Below, one piece after another: positions 1 to 8,620 of a stretch of 64,000 nucleotides of DNA (positions within the stretch are counted from its first letter, which is position 1; every line of letters starts with the position of its first letter). Location of the stretch: NCBI RefSeq assembly GCF_900107845.1, contig NZ_FNRM01000006.1, positions 267,071 through 331,070 of the forward strand. Direction: 5' to 3'. Below the pieces are notes generated by a model that made no database searches, had not been told where the DNA came from, and worked only from the letters and a program-made list of their open reading frames with translations. The DNA comes from Alkalimonas amylolytica (GTDB taxonomy: Bacteria; Pseudomonadota; Gammaproteobacteria; Enterobacterales; Alteromonadaceae). The position numbers and the translations under genes are program-made.

Positions 1-719
1 ACCAACTCACTGGTGTGTGGTAAGTGCGGGATATTCAGATAGCCGGAAAACACCACATTGCCACTAGCGTAAGCAATCACGGCAAAGGCAGCTGCCACCA
101 TAATCACGGGCACTATGGCCAGGCCATCGAGGCCATCGGTTAGATTGACCGCATTGCTGGTGCCAACAATGACAAAATAACTCAGCAGTAAAAACATCAA
201 CCCGAGCTGTGGCATCACATCTTTAAAGAAAGGCACCAACAGAGCTGTTTCTGCAGGTTGCTCGGCAGTGATAAATAAAAACAAGGCTGTGATGATGGCA
301 AACACCGATTGCCAAAAGTACTTCCAGCGCGCGATCAGTCCTTGTGGATCTTTGCGGATCACTTTGCGGTAATCGTCGATAAAGCCTATGGTGCCAAAGC
401 TCACCAACACAAAGAGCACCACCCAAACGTATTTATTGCTCAAGTTGGCCCATAGCAGGGTACTGACCAGCACCGATCCCAAGATGAGCAAGCCCCCCAT
501 GGTAGGCGTGCCTTGCTTTGAGAAATGGCTTTCCGGGCCGTCATTGCGCACCATCTGGCCAATTTGCATGCTTTGCAAGCGGGCAATCAGCTTGGGCCCG
601 AAATACACACTGAGCAATAATGCGGTAAGAATGCCCAAAATTGAGCGAAACGTCAGATAACTAAAGACGTTAAAAAAAGTCATGTACTGCGTGAGGTACT
701 CGGCGAGCCACACTAGCAT
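1..719 (-). CDS. mraY: MraY, phospho-MurNAc-pentapeptide transferase (3' end outside window)
   Basis: Integral membrane enzyme that transfers phospho-MurNAc-pentapeptide from UDP to undecaprenyl phosphate, making lipid I. Reading leftward from an ATG at 719, about 239 codons are present of the roughly 360 usual for the family. The C-terminus, including the HHH motif, lies before position 1. Visible motifs are the DD pair in [12 protein letters not shown] and the [10 protein letters not shown] segment, both typical MraY active-site regions, within a series of hydrophobic helices. The start overlaps the murF stop in ATGCTAG, as expected for coupled dcw genes. Identification is secure. Confidence 0.95.
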   Translation of the reverse strand, partial: MLVWLAEYLTQYMTFFNVFSYLTFRSILGILTALLLSVYFGPKLIARLQSMQIGQMVRNDGPESHFSKQGTPTMGGLLILGSVLVSTLLWANLSNKYVWVVLFVLVSFGTIGFIDDYRKVIRKDPQGLIARWKYFWQSVFAIITALFLFITAEQPAETALLVPFFKDVMPQLGLMFLLLSYFVIVGTSNAVNLTDGLDGLAIVPVIMVAAAFAVIAYASGNVVFSGYLNIPHLPHTSEL

Positions 720-2086
720 GGGGTTTTCTCCTGCTGACAACGTTCTAGCAAGTCCTGCACTACCAGCTCCATTTTGGCGCTGCGTGATCCCTTCACCAAA
801 ATCGTGGTGGCGTGCTGGGCTAAGGAAGGCATCAGTCGCTCTACCAGACTCTGGCGGGCACTGAAATGATGCCCCTGACCGTTAAAACAGTCACTGGCGC
901 TCTGTGATAGCACGCCCAGCGTGAACAATAGATTAACCCCTTGCTCCTTTGCGTATTTTCCAACCTGTTCGTGGTATAAACGGGCATCAGAGCCCAATTC
1001 TGCCATATCACCCAGCACCAGGATGCGCTGGCCGCTGTAGCTTGCCAGAAGATCTATCGCCGCTTTCACAGCACCAACACTGGCATTGTAGCTGTCATCG
1101 ATAATGCGCAGGCCATCGCGCACTTCAATCACCTGGGTTCGCCCCTGCACTGCCGCCATCTGAGCAAGGCCAAGCTGCACATCATGCAAACTGGCACCAA
1201 GCGCCATAGATCCGGCTGCTGCGGCCAGTGCATTGGCAACATGATGGATCCCCGGTAGGTTCAGCTGCATAAAGCGGCGGCCAGCCGGGCAAATCAGTTC
1301 AAAACCTGCATTGCCATGGCTGTCCAGCAGTACATTTTCGGCGCGATAATCTGCATCACTGTTCAGGCTAAAGGTGACGACCTGCTGTTTGCCCAATCGG
1401 CTCTGCCAGTAAGGAGTAAACTCGCTGTCCGATGGAATAATGGCAACCTGTCCGGGTTTGAGTGCAGAAAAGATTTCACCCTTAGCGCGAGCCACGCCCT
1501 GTAAGTCACCAAAACCTTCCAAATGCGCTTCGGCCACATTGGTGATAATGGCGACATCTGGCTGCACCAAAGCGCTGGTGTATGCGATTTCACCCTGATG
1601 ATTGGCGCCCAGCTCAAATACACCGAAGTTATGGCTGCTGTCCAGGCGCAGCAAGGTGAGTGGCACCCCAATGGCATTGTTGAAGTTACCGGCCGTTGCC
1701 AATACCTTGCCTCGACGTGACAAAATCGCCGCCAGCATCTCTTTAACGGTGGTTTTCCCGGCACTACCAGTGACAGCTACGGAAGGAACTTGCAGTTGCT
1801 GCTTCACCCAGGCACCGAGCTGCCCCAGAGCTATGGTAGTATCGGCCACGACTATTTGCGGTAAGTCCACCGTTTGCGGGCTGTGCACCAGAGCAGCTAT
1901 TGCTCCTTTGTCGGCCACTTCGGCAACAAAAGCCTGGCCATCAAAGCTGGCTCCTTTTAACGCGACAAAGAGATCACCCGGCTCAATGCGCCGGCTGTCG
2001 GTGCTGACGGCCTTGATGGTCACATTGTTACCCAGTAAAACACCACCGGTGATGCTGGCCAAAGTTTGCGTATCCAGCGCGATCAT
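713..2086 (-). CDS. murF: MurF, UDP-MurNAc-tripeptide:D-Ala-D-Ala ligase
   Basis: Cytoplasmic Mur ligase that adds D-Ala-D-Ala to UDP-MurNAc-tripeptide using ATP. The 457-residue length is normal. The N-terminal substrate domain ([16 protein letters not shown]) is followed by the ATP P-loop VTGSAGKTT with Lys near 111, and then by the Mur ligase central and C-terminal domains ([17 protein letters not shown]). The ATG at 2086 overlaps the murE stop (ATGA), and the murF stop overlaps the mraY start. Translational coupling along the dcw operon is therefore likely. Confidence 0.96.
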   Translation of the reverse strand: MIALDTQTLASITGGVLLGNNVTIKAVSTDSRRIEPGDLFVALKGASFDGQAFVAEVADKGAIAALVHSPQTVDLPQIVVADTTIALGQLGAWVKQQLQVPSVAVTGSAGKTTVKEMLAAILSRRGKVLATAGNFNNAIGVPLTLLRLDSSHNFGVFELGANHQGEIAYTSALVQPDVAIITNVAEAHLEGFGDLQGVARAKGEIFSALKPGQVAIIPSDSEFTPYWQSRLGKQQVVTFSLNSDADYRAENVLLDSHGNAGFELICPAGRRFMQLNLPGIHHVANALAAAAGSMALGASLHDVQLGLAQMAAVQGRTQVIEVRDGLRIIDDSYNASVGAVKAAIDLLASYSGQRILVLGDMAELGSDARLYHEQVGKYAKEQGVNLLFTLGVLSQSASDCFNGQGHHFSARQSLVERLMPSLAQHATTILVKGSRSAKMELVVQDLLERCQQEKTPC

Positions 2087-3552
2087 AAGCTCATCTCCCG
2101 CTGTAGCTGACGAATAAACGCGCGCTCATCGTACTCGCGGTAGTTATCGCCAATTTGTTGGTAGGTTTCGTGGCCTTTGCCGGCCAGTAAAATCATGTCG
2201 TGCGCCTGGGCCTCTGCCAACACCAACTTAATAGCAAGCTCACGATCCGGTTCAATCTGGTAACACGCCTCATCCGACATGCCAGCTGCAATCTGCTGGC
2301 AGATTTGCTCCATCGGCTCGTGCCTGGGGTTGTCTGAGGTAATCACTACTCGATCCGCGCATTGCTCTGCTACTTTTCCCATTAATGGACGCTTGCCCTG
2401 ATCACGATCGCCACCACAGCCAAAAACGCACCATAAGTGACCCTGACAGTGCGGACGCAGCGCTTGCAGCGCCAGTTGCAGTGCATCCGGGGTATGAGCA
2501 AAGTCCACCACCAGCGTCAGCGGGTGCGGAAAATCAAACTGTTCCATGCGCCCAGGGATAGCATTTAGCACAGCTGCAGCCTGACATAACTCTGCTAAGT
2601 CCGAACCTTGCAACCAAAGGGCCGCGATGGCTGCTACCGCATTGTCGATATTGAAATCGCCGATCAACGGCAGATGCAAAGTAAATTGCTGCTCATCGGT
2701 TTGCAGCTTACAGCGAAAACCACCGGGGACGGCTTCTACCTGATGGTAGCCAAGGTAACGGTTATGCTGCTTGCAGTCGTCCAGTTTTCCGACAGCGCAA
2801 TAAGGCACATCCAGTTTTTTCACCAGCTCTGCACCATAGGTATCGGATACATTGACTACCGCTTGACGGCAGTATTCAGGGGTAAGTAAGCGTGCTTTGG
2901 CTGCACCATAGGCTTCCATCGTGCCGTGATAGTCCAGATGATCCCGACTTAGGTTGGTAAAAATGGCCACATCAAACTGAATACCTGCTACCCGGCCCTG
3001 CACCATGGCATGGGATGACACCTCCATCGCCACCAAAGAGCAGTTATCCTGCTTGAGCTCGGCCAGGATCTTTTGTAGCTCCACCTGATGCGGCGTGGTA
3101 TTGGGCAAAGGCGTCAGTTTATCTGGGCGGCCATACCCCAAAGTTCCAATCACCGCAGAGCGCTGGAGCAACTGTTGCGCCAGCTGCTGAACAAAGCAGG
3201 CAGTGCTGGATTTACCATTGGTGCCAGTCACCGCAATAAGCTGCAAGTGAGCCGCTGGGTCCTGATAAAAACGACTGGCTAACTCTGGTAACTGGATCAG
3301 TAAATCAGGTACCAGTAACACCCTCGCATGCTCCGCATAGCCGGCTGGTACCTCGTTGCTCAAAATAAAAGCGGCACCCTGCTGCAGAGCTTGGCCAATA
3401 TAGATGTTGCCATGTTGCTGATGCCCAGGCAAAGCCAGGAATACATCGTTCTGACGCACGTTGCGGCTGTCGATTTGCAAGTGCTGAAGTGGCTCTTGCG
3501 GCAGATGAGCGGCCATTTCGCCCAGCCAACTGGCGGCTGTTTTAACCAGCAT
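2083..3552 (-). CDS. murE: MurE, UDP-MurNAc-tripeptide synthetase (meso-DAP adding)
   Basis: Cytoplasmic ligase that adds the third stem-peptide residue. The motif DNPR (TSDNPRHEP) is the signature of meso-diaminopimelate rather than lysine specificity. The P-loop is VTGTNGKSS. An upstream in-frame ATG exists at 3594, but I chose the ATG at 3552 (489 aa). It is preceded at proper spacing by a strong AAAGGAGG ribosome site, and the protein then begins MLVKTAASWLG, near the family's usual N-terminus. With this start the gene overlaps the ftsI stop by 11 bases. It overlaps murF by ATGA at the other end. Confidence 0.95.
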   Translation of the reverse strand: MLVKTAASWLGEMAAHLPQEPLQHLQIDSRNVRQNDVFLALPGHQQHGNIYIGQALQQGAAFILSNEVPAGYAEHARVLLVPDLLIQLPELASRFYQDPAAHLQLIAVTGTNGKSSTACFVQQLAQQLLQRSAVIGTLGYGRPDKLTPLPNTTPHQVELQKILAELKQDNCSLVAMEVSSHAMVQGRVAGIQFDVAIFTNLSRDHLDYHGTMEAYGAAKARLLTPEYCRQAVVNVSDTYGAELVKKLDVPYCAVGKLDDCKQHNRYLGYHQVEAVPGGFRCKLQTDEQQFTLHLPLIGDFNIDNAVAAIAALWLQGSDLAELCQAAAVLNAIPGRMEQFDFPHPLTLVVDFAHTPDALQLALQALRPHCQGHLWCVFGCGGDRDQGKRPLMGKVAEQCADRVVITSDNPRHEPMEQICQQIAAGMSDEACYQIEPDRELAIKLVLAEAQAHDMILLAGKGHETYQQIGDNYREYDERAFIRQLQREMSL

Positions 3553-5293
3553 CACGGCCTCCTTTACGCTTGGAAATCCGTACGCCGTCGGCATCGGGTG
3601 TGATGTTTTTCAGCCGTAGCACCGAGTTCATAATGTTGGCAAAAACCGGGGCAGCAATTTCACCGCCGTGGTAATAATCGCTGGCCGGTTCGTTTAGCAC
3701 CACGACAGTGGCAAAACGTGGGTTGGAAATAGGCGCTACACCAGCAAAGGATGCAACATAATCATCGCCATAACCGCCAGCCACGGCTTTACGGGTTGTG
3801 CCAGTTTTGCCACCAACCCGGTAGCCATCGACCCGACCACGGGTAGCGGTACCACCAGGCTCGATTACGGCCTCCATCATATCCAGCATGGCCTGGGCAT
3901 AGTCTGGCGACAACACCCGCTCACCGGGCAAGCCTTGTTCTGATTTGATGATGGTCAGTGGCCGCAGGATGCCACCGTTGCCAATAGCTGCATACATCCG
4001 GGCCAGCTGCACCGCCGTCACCGACAGGTTGTAACCAAAAGACAAGCTGGCCAGCTCATGGTCAGACCACCGATTCCGGTGACTGAGCATGCCGGAACTT
4101 TCACCGGTCAGGTTCAGGCCTGTGTCGCTGCCAAGTCCCATCGAAAAGTACAAATCCAACAAGTGTTGATGTGGCATGGATAAAGCCAGCTTGGTCACAC
4201 CGATGTTGCTGGATTTCTGCATAATGCCGGTCAGATCAAGCTTGCCGTTGTTGCTGCCAACATCCCGCACCCAACTACCACCAACCCTCAGCATGCCCGG
4301 GGCCGTATCAATCACTGTGTTTAAGTCGGCACTGCCGAACTCCAGTGCAGCCAAAATTGGCAAGGGTTTGATGGTGGAGCCGGGCTCAAACATATCGGTG
4401 ATAGCGCGATTGCGGAAATGGTGTACCGGGGTATTGCGCCTGTTATTCGGATTAAACGATGGGCTATTGGCCATCGCCAGTACTTCGCCGCTGTGCACAT
4501 CAACAATCACCACGGAGCCGGAGGTAGCACCATAAGTCAGCACAGCTTTTTTCAGTTCACGATAGGCTACGCTTTGGATACGCTGGTCGATGCTCAGTTG
4601 CAAATTACGAGGTTGCTGCGCATCTTCACGCTCCAGTACTTCAATATCTCGCCCTTTCGCATCACGCCGCACCAGGGTACGACCGGCCGTACCGGTCAGC
4701 AACGCATTGTATCGACGCTCTATGCCTTCAACACCCACATCATCAATATCGGTAAAGCCAATCAAATGAGCAGTCACTTCACCAGCCGGATAAAAGCGGC
4801 GCGACTCTTGACGAAAATAAACACCGGGTACATTTAAACGCCGGATATAATCGACTGCTGCCGGACTAACCTGGCGCTGCAGGTAGACAAAACGACGACG
4901 GCTGTCGCTGCCAATGCGATTATTAAGCTGTTCGGCCGTCATATTCAGCCCTTCCGCCAAAGCTTCCCAGCGGCGGAGGTCCTGCTGAGAACCGCGTTCC
5001 AGCACAACTTTGGGATCAGCCCAGATAGCCTGTACCGGTACACTGACCGCTAACTCTTCGCCATGACGGTCTAAAATCATGCCGCGCAATACAGTGTTGG
5101 AAGTCACCCGCAAGCTGCGTAAATCGCCCTGGGTCACCAACATTTCTGGTTCCAGCACCTGCAAGTAGGCGGCCCGCGCCACCAGCACCACAAACACCGA
5201 AGCTAAAGCAAGCATCACGAACACAAAACGCCAGCCCACGATGCCAGGTGTCTGGTTGCGTTTGGCGTGTTGTTTTTGTGCTGCTCTGCTCAT
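3542..5293 (-). CDS. ftsI: FtsI (PBP3), septal peptidoglycan transpeptidase
   Basis: Class B penicillin-binding protein of the divisome that crosslinks septal peptidoglycan in the periplasm. 583 residues. It has a short basic cytoplasmic tail, one membrane helix at about 20-40, and a PBP dimerisation domain. The transpeptidase domain carries SxxK (STIK at 306-309), SSN (361-363) and KTG (496-498), all intact. The start overlaps the ftsL stop by ATGA. The C-terminus ends in a basic tail (KRKGGRDAG), and the murE ribosome site lies inside its last codons. Confidence 0.96.
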   Translation of the reverse strand: MSRAAQKQHAKRNQTPGIVGWRFVFVMLALASVFVVLVARAAYLQVLEPEMLVTQGDLRSLRVTSNTVLRGMILDRHGEELAVSVPVQAIWADPKVVLERGSQQDLRRWEALAEGLNMTAEQLNNRIGSDSRRRFVYLQRQVSPAAVDYIRRLNVPGVYFRQESRRFYPAGEVTAHLIGFTDIDDVGVEGIERRYNALLTGTAGRTLVRRDAKGRDIEVLEREDAQQPRNLQLSIDQRIQSVAYRELKKAVLTYGATSGSVVIVDVHSGEVLAMANSPSFNPNNRRNTPVHHFRNRAITDMFEPGSTIKPLPILAALEFGSADLNTVIDTAPGMLRVGGSWVRDVGSNNGKLDLTGIMQKSSNIGVTKLALSMPHQHLLDLYFSMGLGSDTGLNLTGESSGMLSHRNRWSDHELASLSFGYNLSVTAVQLARMYAAIGNGGILRPLTIIKSEQGLPGERVLSPDYAQAMLDMMEAVIEPGGTATRGRVDGYRVGGKTGTTRKAVAGGYGDDYVASFAGVAPISNPRFATVVVLNEPASDYYHGGEIAAPVFANIMNSVLRLKNITPDADGVRISKRKGGRDAG

Positions 5294-5598
5294 GGTAAGG
5301 TCACCACCACTTCACGGGCACCACTGGGGCGCTGCATCTGTAAACGGGAGCTGGCAATGTCTTCCACCCGGCTGTGTTCCGACAGAGCCCGCTGCTCCAG
5401 CAGCAGGTTTCGCCACTCTACATCCAGCGCATCACGCTGTTGATACAATTGGTTTTGCGCATTCACCAGCAAACGGTTGCTGTGTGATAGCTGCACCACA
5501 GCTAACGCCGACAGCACGCAAAGACACAACAACAACACTGGCCAGCGAAAGCGCGGCCAGTCGGCCATAATCACCTGGGTTAAGCGGATCTGGCTCAT
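5290..5598 (-). CDS. ftsL: FtsL, cell division protein
   Basis: Small bitopic divisome protein, 102 residues. A cytoplasmic N-terminus is followed by one hydrophobic helix (about 20-38, [18 protein letters not shown]) and a periplasmic coiled-coil stretch rich in Gln, Leu and Glu (about 40-80). The sequence itself is weakly conserved across species. The call rests on size, topology and position between rsmH and ftsI, with four-base ATGA overlaps on both sides. Confidence 0.92.
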   Translation of the reverse strand: MSQIRLTQVIMADWPRFRWPVLLLCLCVLSALAVVQLSHSNRLLVNAQNQLYQQRDALDVEWRNLLLEQRALSEHSRVEDIASSRLQMQRPSGAREVVVTLP

Positions 5599-6545
5599 GC
5601 TGCCTCCTCCGCGTTTTTCTCGGCAATACGTAACACTGCGCTACGAGCTCTGGGGTTGGCCGCCAATTCTTGCTCGGATGCCATGATGGCCTTACCCACC
5701 AGTTTCAGCGGCAGATGCTGCTTCAGCTGCGCATCGGTAAGCGGCAGGCCACGCGGTATTGGCGCTGCCTTGCTATGCTGGCGCATAAATTGTTTTACCA
5801 GCCGATCTTCCAGTGAGTGAAAGCTAATCACCACTAAACGGCCACCTGGCTTTAATACGGTAAGTGCGGCGTCCAGTGCTTGCTTGACTTGCTCCAGCTC
5901 ACTGTTGATGTAAATCCGAATGCCCTGGAAACTGCGCGTGGCCGGGTGCTTCTTCTCTTTCGGACTTTTTGGCACCACCCCGGCAATCAGCTCAGCCAGC
6001 TGTCGGGTCCGCGTTAGGGGCGCTTCAGCTCGGGCGGCAACAATGGCATTGGCAATTTTCCAGCCAAACTTTTCCTCACCATAGGCTTTGAGCACAAAAC
6101 TGATGTCTTCCACATCAGCGCTGGCCAGCCACTCGGCTGCTGACAGACCCGCATCCGGGTCCATCCGCATATCCAGCGGGCCATCACGCATAAAACTAAA
6201 ACCACGTTCGGCATCATCCAGTTGTGGGGAGGAGACGCCTAAATCCAGCAAAATACCATCGACTATGCCGTGAATGTGCTGTTGCTGGCTGATCAGGTCC
6301 AGCGCCGCAAAAGGACTGCGGCTGATATGAAAGCGGGGATCGGCCAACAGTGGGGCTGCGGCTTCAATGGCGGCGGGATCGCGATCGATCGCGTACAAAC
6401 GGCCCTCGGCAGAGAGCCTGGCAAGAATGTGTCGACTGTGTCCGCCCCGGCCAAAAGTCCCGTCCAGGTAGATCCCGGCCGGTTGAATGGCGAGTCCGTC
6501 TATTGCTTCCTGCAATAATACGGATGTATGAGGGCTAGCAGTCAT
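5595..6545 (-). CDS. rsmH: RsmH (MraW), 16S rRNA m4C1402 methyltransferase
   Basis: SAM-dependent methyltransferase acting on 16S rRNA C1402. 316 residues, typical for the family. The N-terminus [11 protein letters not shown], the SAM-binding [13 protein letters not shown] loop, [26 protein letters not shown] and the C-terminal [14 protein letters not shown] are all diagnostic. It starts one base from the mraZ stop and overlaps ftsL at its end. It belongs to the dcw operon. Confidence 0.97.
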   Translation of the reverse strand: MTASPHTSVLLQEAIDGLAIQPAGIYLDGTFGRGGHSRHILARLSAEGRLYAIDRDPAAIEAAAPLLADPRFHISRSPFAALDLISQQQHIHGIVDGILLDLGVSSPQLDDAERGFSFMRDGPLDMRMDPDAGLSAAEWLASADVEDISFVLKAYGEEKFGWKIANAIVAARAEAPLTRTRQLAELIAGVVPKSPKEKKHPATRSFQGIRIYINSELEQVKQALDAALTVLKPGGRLVVISFHSLEDRLVKQFMRQHSKAAPIPRGLPLTDAQLKQHLPLKLVGKAIMASEQELAANPRARSAVLRIAEKNAEEAA

Positions 6546-7010
6546 TTACAGTGCAAAGTCCTGTAATCGTTCAGAAAGTTCAGTTTCAGCCGGCATGTCC
6601 CGCTCCAGCGCCATGTCCTGTTCCACACGGTCTAGCCAGGCGGCTTCATCCCAGATCTCGAATTTATTCAATTGGCCAACCAGGCGAATGTTTTTTTCCA
6701 GGCTGGCATGGCTGCGCAGCGGTGCCGGCAGCAAAATACGGCCATTTTTATCCATATCGCATTCAGAGGCATGGCCCAACAGCAAACGCTTTAAACGCAA
6801 TTCCTGGGCGTTAAAGCTGGACAAACGCTTGAGTTTTTCTTCGATGTCTTCCCACTCGGCTAAGGGATACAACATCAGGCAGGGATCTTTGTGATCGATG
6901 GTACAAATCAGCTGGCCTGAACACTCAGACAGCAAAAAGTCGCGGTAGCGCGCTGGCAGCGCGATCCGGCCTTTGGTGTCCATTGTTAGTGTAAACGAGC
7001 CACGAAGCAT
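6546..7010 (-). CDS. mraZ: MraZ, transcriptional regulator of the dcw operon
   Basis: AbrB-fold DNA-binding protein that represses its own operon. The ORF could open further upstream at 7073. The ATG at 7010 is preferred because it gives MLRGSFTLTMDTKGRIALPARYR, the normal N-terminus, a normal length of 154 aa, and an AGGA ribosome site. The upstream start would also lie inside the operator array at 7036-7070. Both repeat halves are visible (DTKGRIALPARYRD and DKNGRILLPAPLR). First gene of the dcw operon. Confidence 0.95.
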   Translation of the reverse strand: MLRGSFTLTMDTKGRIALPARYRDFLLSECSGQLICTIDHKDPCLMLYPLAEWEDIEEKLKRLSSFNAQELRLKRLLLGHASECDMDKNGRILLPAPLRSHASLEKNIRLVGQLNKFEIWDEAAWLDRVEQDMALERDMPAETELSERLQDFAL

Positions 7011-7035
7011 AGCTGTGTCCTGAGATCGACGACTG

Positions 7036-7070
7036 ATCCATCGCGATCCACAATTATCCACAAATCCCCA
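7036..7070 (-). promoter_or_regulatory. MraZ operator: four TGGNN repeats at 10-bp period
   Basis: Read on the minus strand there are four direct repeats, TGGGG, TGGAT, TGGAT and TGGAT, each separated by exactly five bases. They lie between the likely transcription start and the mraZ start codon. This is the known MraZ binding arrangement (TGGGN repeats with 5-nt spacers). Three of the four copies carry GGA in place of GGG. Confidence 0.8.
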
Positions 7071-7079
7071 CAATGCTAC

Positions 7080-7109
7080 AGTTTAGGGCCGTGATCCGAC
7101 CATTGTCAA
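7080..7109 (-). promoter_or_regulatory. dcw operon promoter (Pmra)
   Basis: On the minus strand there is a perfect -35 TTGACA (7109-7104), an 18-bp spacer and a -10 TAAACT (7085-7080, four of six matches). Transcription would start near 7073, just ahead of the MraZ repeats, so bound MraZ would sit at and just downstream of the start site. Confidence 0.65.
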
Positions 7110-7261
7110 GGTAAAAGCGGTGCATATTTGACTGGAAAGATCCAGCAAAAATGCAGGCTGCAGCAAAACCACTGATTCCGTGAGGGAAAGTGGGAGTAAT
7201 AAGCTGCAGGAATGTTCACGAAGTGTTTTTTGGCAACATAAAAGGGAGAAAGTGGAGAAAG

Positions 7262-7626
<365 letters not shown>

Positions 7627-7633
7627 GGGGCGC

Positions 7634-7639
7634 AGTATA
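7634..7639 (-). promoter_or_regulatory. rnpB -10 element
   Basis: TATACT on the minus strand, seven to eight bases ahead of the predicted 5' end of RNase P RNA. It is followed by a GC-rich discriminator (GCGCCCC), as is usual for stable RNA promoters. No good -35 hexamer is visible at 16-18 bp. Confidence 0.6.
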
Positions 7640-7752
7640 CGTCAAATGCTGCGAAAGCGCAGGTGTTATTTTTGACCGGAGTTCAGCGAAAAGACGAGTA
7701 AACCCCGTGATCAGAGCGAAGCGGAGGCTTTGGCATCCGTAGCATAGCCCGG

Positions 7753-8052
7753 TTATGTTTCTGTGGCTGGTAATTCAAGCTGCCTCTCACTTCGCCAGAC
7801 TCGTATGATCACAACCTCTTTAGCTTGCCTGAGATAGACAACTCGAAATGGCGTATGAATCAACTCGTGAATATGATCCAGGTTAAATTCAGGAACAACC
7901 CGGCCAGCATCAGGGTGGAGTTGGAGCATTTCGCAATGCTCCAGGATTGCAGCCACGTAATTATCACCGATATGTGGCACATCCTGCTCTTTGTAATATT
8001 CCTGAATAGTCTGTAAGTCCTCAAGAGCAGACTGTGCGATGCGTAATTCCAT
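7753..8052 (-). CDS. ParE/RelE-family toxin
   Basis: 99-residue protein with the ParE/RelE toxin layout. An N-terminal helical start (SALEDLQTIQEYYKEQD) is followed by HPDAGRVVPEF, an FRVVYLRQAKEVVIIRVWRSERQL strand pair and a basic C-terminus. It would poison DNA gyrase or cleave mRNA depending on subfamily; the ILEHCEMLQLHPDAGR pattern favours the ParE-like branch. It begins immediately after the antitoxin stop (TAAATG), so the two are translationally coupled. No ribosome site of its own is obvious. Confidence 0.85.
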   Translation of the reverse strand: MELRIAQSALEDLQTIQEYYKEQDVPHIGDNYVAAILEHCEMLQLHPDAGRVVPEFNLDHIHELIHTPFRVVYLRQAKEVVIIRVWRSERQLELPATET

Positions 8053-8322
8053 TTACTTGATGCCTAATGTTTGCTTGGCGTCCTCCAACGATACGGTGTT
8101 GCCCTCGCGAACGTCCACAAGCCCCTGCGCCACTGCCTTTACAAACCGCAACTCCTCGGCAGTTCTCTCATAATCCTCAAGCCCCTGCACCACAGCTACG
8201 CCACGGCCACGACTGGTGAGCAGAATTGGGCGATGCGTATCCTGCGCTCGACCAACCACCTTTCCGGGATTGATTTTAAGGTCTGATAGAGGAATGACAT
8301 CCTCGGAAAATTTCACGTGCAT
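8053..8322 (-). CDS. Phd/YefM-family antitoxin
   Basis: 89-residue antitoxin. The N-terminal Phd/YefM DNA-binding part reads VIPLSDLKINPGKVVGRAQDTHRPILLTSRGRGVAVVQGLEDYE, with a C-terminal toxin-neutralising helix. It is the first gene of the pair and should repress the operon through the palindrome at 8360-8375. The pair is at the promoter-distal edge of the restriction-modification block. Confidence 0.88.
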   Translation of the reverse strand: MHVKFSEDVIPLSDLKINPGKVVGRAQDTHRPILLTSRGRGVAVVQGLEDYERTAEELRFVKAVAQGLVDVREGNTVSLEDAKQTLGIK

Positions 8323-8352
8323 AGTGATTACCTAACCATCGACATGGCACCA

Positions 8353-8382
8353 TTAATAGCACCAGTTAACAGGTGCGGTCAA
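8353..8382 (-). promoter_or_regulatory. Toxin-antitoxin promoter with operator between -35 and -10
   Basis: Minus strand: -35 TTGACC (8382-8377), 18-bp spacer, -10 TATTAA (8358-8353). The spacer contains CACCTGTTAACTGGTG (8375-8360), a 16-bp palindrome with one mismatched pair of positions. An antitoxin bound there would block RNA polymerase directly. It lies about 30 bp ahead of the antitoxin ATG. Confidence 0.6.
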
Positions 8383-8620
8383 GAAGGTAACCGTTCTTAT
8401 TTCCTGGGCTAGGGGCCCGATGCTGCATGAAAAGGCAACTAGGTCAGGTTCGATTTTTCAAAGCCGAGAAGGTGCTACGAGCTTGAACGCGTGCAGGGGA
8501 ACGCCATGAGCCCCAAGAACCACAGTCCAATAGGTCAACAGGCTCTAGTTCAGCGTCTTAGCAGATGAAACGAAAAGTGATCCGCCAACTTCCACTTGCT
8601 ATACACTTTCTATACCCCTC
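8383..8620. other. Intergenic stretch without a recognised gene
   Basis: Between the toxin-antitoxin promoter and the hsdR stop codon. I see no ORF with family resemblance, no tRNA and no clear terminator. It may hold decayed sequence. Confidence 0.5.
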
